A DNA stretch of 64,000 nucleotides, taken from Spiroplasma endosymbiont of Nebria brevicollis. Lineage in GTDB: Bacteria > Bacillota_I > Bacilli_A > Mycoplasmatales > VBWQ01. Both the position numbers and the translations under genes were made by a program. The DNA is taken from NCBI RefSeq assembly GCF_964030895.1, contig NZ_OZ034986.1:1116001-1180000 (forward strand), written 5' to 3'. Of the stretch, positions 52,144-61,642 are shown in pieces; within the stretch, counting starts at the first letter, position 1; each line of letters begins with the position of its first letter. Under the pieces are notes generated by a model that searched no databases, was not told where the DNA came from, and saw only the letters and a list, made by a program, of their open reading frames with translations.

Positions 52144-53303
52144 TTATAATAAGACACTAACTGCTCCCATCGTTACACCAATGGTTAAAAATAAAAAGAC
52201 AAATGGATTACTAGTAATATCATTAAATAATTTATAGAAAGCGAAAACTAAATTAATTAAAATAATTAATGGAATGACAATTAAACATAAGTATTTAAAT
52301 CATTTATGTCATTTTATAGCAGAATATTTGTTATTAAATTCAGCAAGTTCATCATAACATTTTCAAATTAGAATGGCACCAACTAATTCAAAGATACCGA
52401 TTATCATTTGTCAAATCCCAGCAACTCACGTGGCTAAACCATCAATTAACGAACCACTGTTGTTAAAACAGAAAATAATTCCCATTGCAAATCCACTAAT
52501 TATTGTTAATAGTAATGCTTGATAACGCTTAATTTGATATTTGCTAATTAATGGATTAACTACAGTTTCGGCCATGGCAATTAACGAAGATATACCAGCA
52601 AAGAACACTGACAAGAAAAAGAAAACTGCTAGCATATGACTCAAGAATGATAAGCCTGTTTGCTGGGTAATGATAGCAAAAATTTGAGGAAATACTTGAA
52701 AAATTAAAGTAAAACATAAATCATCATTAAGGCAATCATCACAAACAGTCCAGGAATAAAAATCTTATTAGCTAAATCAATTCCTTTTACTACTCCGCCT
52801 AATAAGATGATTCCTGTTAGTACTCACACGACAATTAAACTGATTAAAACCCAAGGACTAATATTTCCTAGTTGACTGAAATTTTGCGGAGTGCTATTAG
52901 TTTGTCCAATTAGTTTGTCTAAGAAAAAACCGTTTTGATTTAAACCTGGTAGAAAAGCCATGACCAATGCCAATAGTGATCAAGCAACTAAAACACTATA
53001 AAAAACACTCATTAATCACACGACAGCTGTTTGTAAAAAACCAAAGAATGTGCCTGGAACTTTAGCTAAGTCAGTAAAAATATCAACATGATTTTTTCGA
53101 TATTTATTACCTAAATTAATTTCAATTAATAAAATTGGTAACGCACAAACTATTAAGGCAATGAAAAATGGGATTAAAAACATCCCGCCGTGTTTATTCA
53201 TTTGTGTAGGAAATCCTCAAATTCCACCTAAACCAACGGCAACACCTAACACTGACATAATAAAACCTCAGGCTGTAATGCTGGTCTTTTTTTGTTTTTT
53301 CAT
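52144..53303 (-). pseudogene. Sodium:neurotransmitter-type symporter, one frameshift
   Basis: The ATG at 53303 gives MKKQKKTSITAWGFIMSVLG, then VGLGGIWGFPTQMNKHGGMF, the NSS helix 1 sodium/substrate site. The helices continue to FVMIALMMIYVL, where one missing base near 52713 stops the frame. The remainder, TLIFQVFPQIFAIITQQTG, FFAGISSLIAMAETVV and GFAMGIIFCFNNSGSLIDGL, is well preserved to 52144. Full length is about 386 residues (shorter NSS form). It would import an amino acid with Na+. Confidence 0.85.
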
Positions 53304-53403
53304 AAATTTAGCACCCAAATTTCATAAAATAGTAATAATAATATTAACACATTAAATTTGAATTTTATGGAAAATATTTACAATTTCAACTAAGGGATAG
53401 TTT

Positions 53404-53735
53404 ATGTCGTTATCTTACGATAACGACATACAAAAATTAGTTCCGGAATATGTCTATCGAGTTGGATGATAATCAATTATTAGTTTAATTAAAATTGCTA
53501 AAAACCGTAACGACCATGAAGCACGTGCTAATCATATTCAAGAATTACAATGGATGTTTTTGGTGCTTTTATTTCTGCCCCAATTGTTATTTCCATTGTT
53601 TTAATCCCTTTGATATTTATAGGTGTTCATCATCATAGTAATTTTATTTATAAACAAAATAAAGAATTTTTATTTTTTATAAAAAACATGTTCATGCTAT
53701 ATGTGAGAAATGCTATAATGAATTAAAATATTAAG
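53404..53735 (+). pseudogene. Membrane-protein fragment
   Basis: Frames in succession read MSLSYDNDIQKLVPEYVYRV, SLIKIAKNRNDHEARANHIQ and MDVFGAFISAPIVISIVLIP, the last a membrane helix. Frame changes and stops separate them. The first codons form a hairpin (GTCGTTATC/GATAACGAC). Family not recognised. Confidence 0.35.
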
Positions 53736-53755
53736 TTTTAAATTAGAGGTAAATT

Positions 53756-54620
53756 TTGCAAGATAACATTAAGAATCATTTTGAAATGGAAAAACCATTT
53801 TACAGAAATACTTTTGTTCAAAATAAAAGAAATTTTTATTTTTTTCTATGACCCACACTTATTTTTTTTATTACAGGGGGTAATACTTTTTCTTTTAAGA
53901 AAGTACATTAATTTTTCAAGTTTGACTTTTGAAGTTATAACATTTTTCTTAATTATTCTTATTATTTTATGACTTATAATTTCTCTTATTACCTTTTTGT
54001 GAACTATGCGAAAAAATAATAAGATTACTAATACAACTAGTAAAGTATTTGAACAATCTAAATTTACTATACCAATTCACTGATTTAATGACACTTCAAT
54101 CTTAAATAAGTATATTACAAAAGAATCTTATCTTAGAAATGGAAATATTAGTAAAATTAATAATCATTTTAAAAATAAAGATTCTAAAAGTTTAATTTTT
54201 TTAAGCATTTTTCTTTTAATTCCTGCAGTGACTATTGTATTTACTGTGTTAACTAAATCTACTACAAATGACTCCAACTTTTGATTTTCTTTTGCTCTTT
54301 TCACAGGTTTAAATACTATCTTAACAATGATATTAAGTAATACTCTTGGTAGAGTACTACCCAAATTTAAATGAGAAAGAAATACTAAAGAAAAAGAAGA
54401 ATATACATTTTTATTTACAAACCTTTTAAAGTTTAAGGTTTTTTTAAATACTATTAAATTAAATAAGATTAAAATATCTCAGTTAATAAAATATGATTTT
54501 ATTCCTCCTTATTTTTATTTAATTAAGGAAGAAGAAATAATGCAAAATGAACTGATTTTATGAAAAACATATTTAGATACAGTGCTTAGAGAAAATAAAC
54601 TAGTGGGTATTAAATATTAA
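53756..54620 (+). pseudogene. Unknown membrane protein, probably frameshifted
   Basis: A TTG at 53756 with GAGGT upstream begins MQDNIKNHFEMEKPFYRNTF and reaches LWPTLIFFITGGNTF before a stop. A long second frame (INFSSLTFEVITFFLIIL ... KLVGIKY) runs uninterrupted to 54620 with three or four further membrane helices. A one-base change near 53890, in a T-rich stretch, would join them to about 287 residues. No family recognised. Confidence 0.5.
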
Positions 54621-54636
54621 ATATATAGCATGAATA

Positions 54637-54969
54637 TTGAATAATAATATTTTAAAAATTAAGAATAAAAAATGAATTATATTAAAAGAAAAGATTGAAG
54701 ATTTAATTTCTCATTTTTATACTAACCCCACTGATTGATTAGAATTTATAGATAAATATGACTCATTTATTTCATATATCAAGGAAAACAAAATCATAAA
54801 GGATTTTAATTTTGCTTGTATTTTAAATGCATTTAACTATATTGAGATTAATTTATTTCAAGAAATGAATATACAGACCAAAAAAGTTATTGTTGAAAGA
54901 GATTTACAATTTAATCTCTTTCAACTAAATTATCTAGAATATTTTTATTCTATAATAGCTATTGAATAA
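54637..54969 (+). CDS. Unknown small protein following the membrane gene
   Basis: A 110-residue frame from a TTG, NNNILKIKNKKWIILKEKIE ... FYTNPTDWLEFIDKYDSF ... YLEYFYSIIAIE. No Shine-Dalgarno is apparent, but the frame stays open and has TGA-coded Trp. It starts 17 bases after the membrane gene, so it may be its operon partner. Family unknown. Confidence 0.4.
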
Positions 54970-54983
54970 GTAGTTAAGAACTT

Positions 54984-55000
54984 TATTCTAACCTGTCTAA
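54984..55000 (+). repeat. TTCTAACCTGTCTAA repeat, left copy
   Basis: The word ATTCTAACCTGTCTAA occurs here and at 56417-56432 in the same orientation, bracketing about 1.4 kb that starts with an IS5-like leader. It may mark the ends or target of a former insertion. Confidence 0.45.
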
Positions 55001-55066
55001 GAGTATGTTTAGAATCTTTTTGCAAAATGTGCTAAAATAGGTATAAATTAAAAAAGAGATGTATTT

Positions 55067-55468
55067 ATGCAAAAAAATTATCCTAGTAACATAACTAATA
55101 AGGAATTCAAGCAATGACATTTGGAACAAAGATTATTAATGAACCAACAAACACTAAAATTACATAAAGAAAATCTAATTCATATTTATAAAACCATTTA
55201 TGACAACTTACAAATTCAAAAAGAGTTAATCCAAAAGTATTTATTACTTGATATTACCAGTGAATAACGTGCTTTAATTCAAGCATGAATTAATGCTTTG
55301 GATAATGTGCAGAAATATCACTTATCAATAAATCTAAGTAAAAACAATGATGAAAAGGTTAAATATCAAAAACAGATTTCAGCGTGAAAGGCAAAATCAG
55401 AGAGTTTACAATTAACTTTAACACCGATTATGTTAGTGTTAAAACAGCAGCAGTTATCAAATAGATAA
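55067..55468 (+). pseudogene. Chimeric ORF: IS5 start fused to an unknown helical protein
   Basis: The first codons MQKNYPSNITNKEF match the start of Spiroplasma IS5-type transposases, but from KQWHLEQRLLMNQQTLKLHK the sequence is an unrelated helical protein. An in-frame TAA (55265-55267) follows DITSE; beyond it RALIQAWINALDNVQKYHLS continues to 55468. It looks like a recombination product. Confidence 0.45.
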
Positions 55469-55667
55469 ATAGAATCCTGAATTGTAAAGACGAATGGGAC
55501 ACTTTTTTCATTTTAGGGCACAGAAATCTTAAATAAAAATATATTTTACACCAATTATAGTATATAATTAATTAAGAAATGAAGATTTGATTTAAAATCG
55601 TGGTTAATTAATTTTAGTTAACAGCGATTTTTTATTGTTTTTTATTTTAAAATTAAAGGAGTAAAAA
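55469..55667 (+). other. Leader region of the 55.7-kb gene
   Basis: It contains the hairpin at 55594-55633, followed by a T-rich stretch and the Shine-Dalgarno AAAGGAG. Nothing else was seen. Confidence 0.4.
55594..55633 (+). terminator. Terminator or attenuator before the 55.7-kb gene
   Basis: AAAATCG ... GTTAA / TTAAC ... CGATTTTTT, a two-part stem ending in a T run, 34 bases before the next ATG. The position allows either termination of an upstream transcript or attenuation. Confidence 0.55.
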
Positions 55668-56111
55668 ATGGCAAAACGAGTAATAAACTATTATGAACAA
55701 CAACTTAATGAATTAAAAAAGGTTGATTTTGGAGCAGCCTCTTTTATCTCTAAATTTAATGAATATGTTAGATTGTTTGAAACAATGCTAATAAAACGTG
55801 ATCGACAAGATTTTGATAAAATAAAATCAGAAACAAGCGATGAAATATGTAAACAAATAGTTAATTTTAATAATTTTATTAAAGATTATGAAGAAAATAA
55901 AAATAAGTTAGTAACACTTACAGAAGATTATTATTCTTATATTGTTGAATTTTTTAATATGCAAATAGTTAAACTAAAGACTTTGTTACCAGAAGAAATA
56001 AAAGAAAATGAACCTTGAAATCCACAAATCGCCAAAGAAACTAACGATTTGGATGGAAAGCAAATAAATAATGTTGGTTTACAAATTAGAAATCTAGCTG
56101 ATAATTTGTAA
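55668..56111 (+). CDS. Unknown helical protein
   Basis: 147 residues (MAKRVINYYEQQLNELKKVD), mostly charged helix with possible coiled-coil heptads (ENKNKLVTLTEDYYSYIVEF). AAAGGAG is well placed before the ATG. One TGA Trp codon extends it. No signal or membrane segment; it resembles plasmid- or phage-encoded hypothetical proteins in style, but no family was recognised. Confidence 0.6.
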
Positions 56112-56189
56112 ATGAGTTAAGAAACTGAAATTAAAAAAATTATTTGTATAACTATTGATTTTTCATTCAATTGCATTATAAATTATATA

Positions 56190-56270
56190 AGTCTACATCC
56201 CCTCACATTTAATGCGATTGCTTAAATGTAGTGTTGATGTCTGAGATAGTTGTAAAACTATCTCTTTTTC
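56190..56270 (+). ncRNA. Possible small RNA with terminator
   Basis: After a plausible -10 region (TATAAATTATATAA, about 56175) comes a G/C-richer stretch that can form ACATTTAA/TTAAATGT and CTACAT/ATGTAG pairings. It ends in the strong terminator at 56243-56270. No ORF is present. The promoter is weaker than at 12.4 kb, so this is tentative. Confidence 0.35.
56243..56270 (+). terminator. Rho-independent terminator
   Basis: GAGATAGTT, loop GTAA, AACTATCTC, then TTTTTC. It could serve the gene ending at 56111 or the candidate small RNA. Confidence 0.85.
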
Positions 56271-56334
56271 TTTTTTAAATACACAATACATATAATAAAT
56301 TCAATATTTAACTTGCTCATTATAAAATAAATTA

Positions 56335-56424
56335 ATGAGCAGGTTTTATATCAAAGAAGATGGAAAAAATGAAAATGTAACAAGAATTATTAATCAATGA
56401 TATTTGGATTATAAATTATTCTAA
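56335..56424 (+). pseudogene. Short ORF stub ending at the repeat
   Basis: MSRFYIKEDGKNENVTRIIN ... WYLDYKLF stops exactly where the second TTCTAACCTGTCTAA repeat begins, so the gene was probably cut there. Family unknown. Confidence 0.35.
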
Positions 56425-56432
56425 CCTGTCTA
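56417..56432 (+). repeat. TTCTAACCTGTCTAA repeat, right copy
   Basis: Second copy of the repeat at 54984-55000, same orientation, directly before the rpsD promoter. Confidence 0.45.
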
Positions 56433-56442
56433 ATTTATACTA

Positions 56443-56471
56443 TTGACAAAAACACCTACTTATCTTATAAT
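56443..56471 (+). promoter_or_regulatory. Consensus promoter of rpsD
   Basis: TTGACA (56443-56448), 17-base spacer, TATAAT (56466-56471). Both boxes are perfect. Confidence 0.9.
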
Positions 56472-56477
56472 TTAACA

Positions 56478-56665
56478 AGCATTCACAAAAGCAGCAAATA
56501 AGTATTATTAAGTTGCAAATAGTTTACCCAAAGATTATTCTTTTTATTAGTATTCTACTAATCTCAATAGTAACCAGTGCTGTTCTGGCGAACTGTAAAC
56601 TATCTTAATAAGAAGTTATTAAAGTCTCTCTTTGTGTTTGTATACAATCTCAGGGAGGACTTATT
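56478..56665 (+). promoter_or_regulatory. Long structured rpsD leader
   Basis: About 190 untranslated bases between promoter and start, with several self-complementary words (AGTTTAC...GTAAACT at about 56518/56593; ACTTATT near the start). S4 represses its own mRNA through its leader in Firmicutes, so an autoregulatory site is likely. I cannot match the exact fold by eye. Confidence 0.5.
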
Positions 56666-57277
56666 ATGTCAAGATATACAGGTCCAGTGTTCAGAAAATC
56701 AAGAAGGTTAAACTTCTCAATTCTTGAAACTGGCAAAGAATTTGCTAAAGGCAAGAAGCGTACTTTCGCTCCTGGTCAACACGGGCAAAAAAGAATCAAA
56801 CTTTCTAACTTTGGTTTACAATTACAAGAAAAACAAAAAATTCGTTTCACTTATGGTTTAAACGCACGTCAAATGAAAAACTTATTTGATGAATCAAAAA
56901 ATACGCATGGTGTTACTGGAACTAATTTGTTAATCTTTTTAGAATCAAGATTAGATAACATCATTTACCGTTTAGGACTATCTTTAACAAGAAATGGTGC
57001 TCGTCAATTAGTAAACCATGGTCATGTTTTAGTTAATGGTAAAAAAGTTAATATCGCCTCATACCGTGTTAAACTTGGTGATAAAGTTACACTAACAGAA
57101 AAAGCACAAAAGAATACAAAAATTCTTGAAGCTATCGCTACAAATGCATCAACATTACCTTTTGTTGAATTTAACAAAAAATCATTTGTCGGAATATATG
57201 TGCGTCACCCACTACGTGAAGAACTAAATACTGATATTAATGAAGCATTAGTTGTTGAATCATACGGTCGCAGTTAA
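56666..57277 (+). CDS. rpsD: Ribosomal protein S4
   Basis: 203 residues. MSRYTGPVFRKSRRLNFSIL is the S4 start of the zinc-free type, without the Cys cluster. KRTFAPGQHGQKRIKLSNFG is the highly conserved N-terminal rRNA-binding segment. LDNIIYRLGLSLTRNGARQL and VNHGHVLVNGKKVNIASYRV form the S4 RNA-binding domain. It starts 30S assembly. AGGGAGGA precedes the ATG. Confidence 0.97.
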   Translation: MSRYTGPVFRKSRRLNFSILETGKEFAKGKKRTFAPGQHGQKRIKLSNFGLQLQEKQKIRFTYGLNARQMKNLFDESKNTHGVTGTNLLIFLESRLDNIIYRLGLSLTRNGARQLVNHGHVLVNGKKVNIASYRVKLGDKVTLTEKAQKNTKILEAIATNASTLPFVEFNKKSFVGIYVRHPLREELNTDINEALVVESYGRS

Positions 57278-57296
57278 TTCCATAAATATTATTTTA

Positions 57297-57329
57297 AAAT
57301 CTGTTATGAATTTCATAACAGATTTTTTA
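57297..57329 (+). terminator. rpsD terminator
   Basis: AAAATCTGTTATGAA / TTTCATAACAGATTTTTT, strong stem with T run, 20 bases after the stop. Confidence 0.9.
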
Positions 57330-57437
57330 TTTTATGGCATTAATTTTAAATTTAAAGTGAATAAGACTGTAGACTAACTCCTAAAAGTCCAGTAACCAAA
57401 CCAACTACTAGTACTCTTCTCTCATAATTAAATTATT

Positions 57438-59054
57438 CTATTGATGTACAACTACAAAATAATGACGTTTTCCTTTTTTAATAACAGTTAACCGCTTATT
57501 AATAGCATTATTTTTGCTTACCATAAAATTAGCATCACTAACTTTTTGACCATTAATCATAATTGAACTTTGACCGATTAATTCTCTTGCTATTCGTTTA
57601 GAAGCACAGATTTGATTATTAACTAGAACATCAATGATAGTTTCATCTTGTGCTAAGTTAAAATGTGGAACATCTTTTAATACTTGTAAAATATCAGCAA
57701 CTTTCATTTGATGAATGCGATCATGAAATAAAGCATTAGTAATATTAATAGCGCTAAAGTAACCTGTCAATTTATGAATAAATACTGTTAATAAAGTTGC
57801 TAAAATCTTTTGACCATAATGTTGTTTGATGTCACTTTTATGAATTTCTAAAATGGTCGCTATTTGTTGTTGATTAAAGAATGTTAATGAATTAAAGAAA
57901 CTTGCTAAATCTTTATCTTCTTGATTAAATAAAAATTGATATAACTCGTAAGCAGAAGTTTTGTTTTTATCTAAGAAAATGGCACCTTTTTCACTTTTTC
58001 CAAATTTTTCACCATTAGATTTAGTTAGTAAGTTAATAGTAATTCCAGCAGCATTATGGTTATCACCTTTTTGTTTTCTAATTAATTCTAACCCAGAAGT
58101 AATATTACCTCATTGGTCACTACCACCTGATTGGATATAACATTCTTCTTGCGTATATAAATTATAAAAATCATAACCTTGTAAAACCATATATGAAAAT
58201 TCAGTATAAGAAATTCCAGTTTCTAAACGGTTAGCAACCATTTCTTTATTTAACATTTGGTTAATACTAAAATGCTTACCAATATCACGTAAGTAAGTAG
58301 TAATAGTTAATGATGCAAGTCATGTTTGATTATTAACAATTTTCAATGGTTTAATGTTTTTGTTAACTTCTCCCATTGGTAATCTTGAAAAGGCGATTCA
58401 AGTTTGAACAAAACTATTACAATAATTTAATAATTCTTTAAACGAAGTGTTAGGTAAATTATTTTTGATTAATAATCATTTTGGATCTAAATTACAAACT
58501 TCATACAATTTTTTCATTAATGGCAATGGCAAATTTAATTCTTCTCATGGCAATGGCAAATTTTTTAAGATACCAACTAATGTGCCATGATATTGGTTGT
58601 TTGGGTTAATGCTTTTGATAACCATTTCTAATATTTCATATTCTTTATCATCTAACAGTTGATAATTTTTAATTAGTTCTAAACTTGATAAATTTTCAAT
58701 ATTTTCATAGTTTAATAATGATGTCAATTGATTTTTAATTTGCTTAACATTATATTGTAAAACTTTTTCACTCAATAAATTACGTTCTTTACTTTTACCA
58801 CTAGGATCACCAATCATAGCAGTTGTACCACCAATAACGGCAATTGGTTGAAAACCAAAAGTAGCAAAACGGTAAAGTAAAATAATTTGTAATAAATTTC
58901 CTAGGTGTAGTGAATCACTAGTTGGATCAAATCCACAATAGATTCCTTTACCTAATTTGCCTGCATTAATTAATTTATCTATACTACTAATATCTTTTAA
59001 GATATTACGTCATTTTAATTCTTCAATAATATTATTTGTTGTTGTTTTATCCAT
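57438..59054 (-). CDS. tyrS: Tyrosyl-tRNA synthetase with a large insertion
   Basis: 538 residues, about 115 more than usual. [20 protein letters not shown] holds the HIGH-type motif, [20 protein letters not shown] the next segment, [20 protein letters not shown] the Tyr site, and [20 protein letters not shown] the KFGKS loop. The C-terminus is an S4-like domain ([20 protein letters not shown]). The extra residues lie between [11 protein letters not shown] and VNNQTWL, inside the catalytic domain before the LRDIGKHF motif. That stretch contains a duplicated LPLP-type word. The frame is continuous with TGA as Trp. Confidence 0.93.
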
Positions 59055-59062
59055 GGTAACTC

Positions 59063-59301
59063 CTATTTTTCATCTAAAATGTCATCAACTAATAAATCAG
59101 TGGTAATTATTATTGTATCATTACTAGCACTATAATTGGTGGTTTGATTAGTTTTACTGGTAATTTTTTTGTAGTTTTGTTTTACTACTAACAATGATTT
59201 GATGACTAAGACCAAACATTGGTGAGATAATATCACTAAATTCATATGTTTCTATCTTCAGAATTGGTATTAGTATTATTGGTTACTTTTTGTATTGTCA
59301 T
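59063..59301 (-). pseudogene. Small Ser/Thr/Asn-rich protein, frameshifted
   Basis: MTIQKVTNNTNTNSEDRNI breaks; other frames continue EFSDIISPMFGLSHQIIVSS and, after a seven-A run, KITSKTNQTTNYSASNDTII ... TDLLVDDILDEK. Two indels. A 46-base piece of this gene is also present, inverted, at 25729-25774. It follows tyrS on the same strand. Family unknown. Confidence 0.5.
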
Positions 59302-59400
59302 AATAGTTGCTTTGGATTTAATTAATAATTAAATATCTGAGTTGTAAAATTATTGATTAAGGAAGAAAAAATAAATAAAATATTACTTAAGAAAAGTAAA

Positions 59401-59421
59401 ATGTCATGATTATCATGACAC
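59401..59421 (-). terminator. Terminator of the 59-61 kb lipoprotein gene
   Basis: Perfect palindrome TGTCATGATTATCATGACA followed on the minus strand by TTTTAC-TTTT. Confidence 0.75.
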
Positions 59422-59448
59422 TATTATTTAATACCGTTAACTATTTAG

Positions 59449-61087
59449 TTAAGAAGGTCAAATGGCATCTGCAGAACTAGTAATAGAAAATAGACTACCA
59501 TTATTACCAAAACTAAAAGCAAAAGTATTACCATTAATATTTAATCTTCACACATATGCTCAATTAGTTACTCATATTTGATTATTTGAGATTTTAATGT
59601 GGCTAATGTCGTTAATTTTTTGTGTTAATAAATTAGAAAAATTAGAATTAACTCAAGTGATATTTCCACTAACACCTTGCTTTGTTAAAAACGTAGTTGT
59701 TTTATTTGTTATGTATTCATATATTTCTTGTAAACTAACATCTTTATTAATAAAATTATCAAAGTCAGTTGGTAAAATATTAAAGTTAAAATAATTGTAT
59801 GGTTTATTGTTATCATTTGAAATATTATTAGGATAGTTAAATAAAGGATTATCATCAACAAACAATTTATTAACAATGTCTAAACTGTCTTGAGTATCAA
59901 TAACTCTTGTTTTATTACTACTCACATAATAAGGAATAGTAATGGTTTTTAATTCTAAACCATCAATTGATCAATTAGTAGTTTCATAGTTACCAATGAC
60001 AAATACATTATCTGGTTGAGAAATTGTTACTTTTTCATCAACAATTCATTTATCTAATACCGTTTTGAAATCATTAAGACGATTGTCAACTGGAGTTTTT
60101 CATGCATTATTAAAATTAGTTATTGAACCTAAATGATCTTGCATATTTTCTATTGTTAAAGGATTATAATCTATCTTATCATAAAAATCAGCAAATGTTC
60201 CTCATCTATTCATGTAGTAATAATCTTTCAAATTAGTTAATTCGGTGGTAGCAATGCTAACTCTAGGAACTAATGTTCCAAGAGTAGTTTTAATTTTACT
60301 TAAAATATCTGTTTTTTTATTAATAAAACTATCATTAAATGGATCATTAGTTGTATATTGAACTTTAATTATGTTTTGAGTCTCTAATTCTTCCTTAACA
60401 TTATTACTAATAGCATTAACTACTTTAGTTAAATCAGAACCATCATTGGCAAAGTACATGTCATATGATTGTGTAATAGTAGTAGTACTTTTATTGGCAT
60501 TTTCATCTAAAACATGTGAAATCTAACTTTAAATTAGCAGTAATATGATATCAATCAGTAACTTCATATGGTTCTTTTTCTGCATTAAAACCTGTAAAAC
60601 CAAAATCATTATTCTTTCAATCAAATCGTTTGTTAGTCAGTAGATTATCTAATTCTTTGGTATTTATTTTTAAGATATCGTTAGGATTGATACCGTTAAA
60701 TAATGGTTTTAATTCTGGATAGTTAGACAATAAGTTATTACTAATCTTAAGAACTTGTGCTGTTAAAACTTCTAAGAAACCAGTAAACGTTTCTTTACTA
60801 GTTTTTTCAGTAATTCGTGTATCTGTATCTGTATCTTTCTTAGTACCTCGTAAATATGTCATAATGGCGTCACCACCTGTAACATCACCAACTTTTCGGA
60901 GATTTAATCCCTCATTAACCAAATTAGCAAATTCTGTTTGGATTTTTGCTTTGGCTGTTTGTGCTAGTGTTAGGTAATCAGTTTCATCAACTACGGGTGG
61001 TGTTTTAGTCCCGCCACAGGCAATCACATTTAATGGAACTGGTGTGGTAAGGGTTAATACCGTTAGTAAAGATAGTAGTTTTCTCAT
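59449..61087 (-). pseudogene. Large lipoprotein (TTPVPLNV family), one frameshift
   Basis: MRKLLSLLTVLTLTTPVPLN with lipobox VIAC; then DYLTLAQTAKAKIQTEFANL and ELKPLFNGINPNDILKINTK. One extra T near 60523 (TGTTTTAGATG; the 26-kb copy has TGTTTAGGTG) breaks the frame. The rest runs to FSITSSADAIWPS at 59449. Full length would be about 545 residues. It is the best-preserved member of a family with copies at 26277 and 39834. It probably sits on the cell surface; role unknown. Confidence 0.75.
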
Positions 61088-61242
61088 AAATTATACCCTT
61101 CTTTCTCTATTATATTGAAAGTACCACTTATTTAGTGAAAAATTCTAACATTTATTATATATATAGTGTGAAATATGCTTATCTATCCCCTAAATAAACA
61201 TACCTAAAGGTATTTATACCCCTTTGAATATCATTTAAACAT

Positions 61243-61285
61243 AAAAAATGAACACCTTTATTATAATAAAGGTGTTCATTTTTTA
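61243..61285. terminator. Strong bidirectional terminator
   Basis: AAAAAATGAACACCTTTATT and its complement with almost no loop, flanked by A and T runs. It lies between the XRE gene and the lipoprotein gene. Confidence 0.9.
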
Positions 61286-61296
61286 ATAAATTTCTA

Positions 61297-61605
61297 CTAT
61301 TCAACTATAATAGCATCGCCTAAACTAATTAAGTCAGATGAATCAACATTATCAAATCCTTGTGCAAAGAATTCACTAATCGTTGAATCTAATCCTTGAA
61401 TGATTTTTAGAATAGCTACTAATGAAACATTTCTTGTTCCTCTTTCGGCATCTGAAATGTAGTTACGATGTAATCCACTTGCTTCTCCAAGTTTTTCTTG
61501 TGAAAATTTCTTACCTTTTTGATTACGCAAAACTTTCATTCTTTTCCCAAAAGCGTTTAAAACATCCTGACGGTTTTTGTGTAACATTGTATTGATTTTC
61601 CCCAT
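61297..61605 (-). CDS. XRE-family transcriptional regulator
   Basis: 102 residues. RMKVLRNQKGKKFSQEKLGE, ASGLHRNYISDAERGTRNVS and LVAILKIIQGLDSTISEFF form a complete Cro/CI-type helix-turn-helix. The recognition helix LHRNYISDAERG is the type seen in controller proteins of restriction-modification systems, but no such system is adjacent. GGAGG precedes the ATG. Probably a repressor, target unknown. Confidence 0.85.
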   Translation of the reverse strand: MGKINTMLHKNRQDVLNAFGKRMKVLRNQKGKKFSQEKLGEASGLHRNYISDAERGTRNVSLVAILKIIQGLDSTISEFFAQGFDNVDSSDLISLGDAIIVE

Positions 61606-61642
61606 TTTTTTTCCTCCAAAATAAATTTCTGGTCATAATAAA

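Noticed and set aside
61297..61605. XRE gene as controller of a restriction-modification system
   Set aside because: No methylase or endonuclease gene lies next to it in the window.
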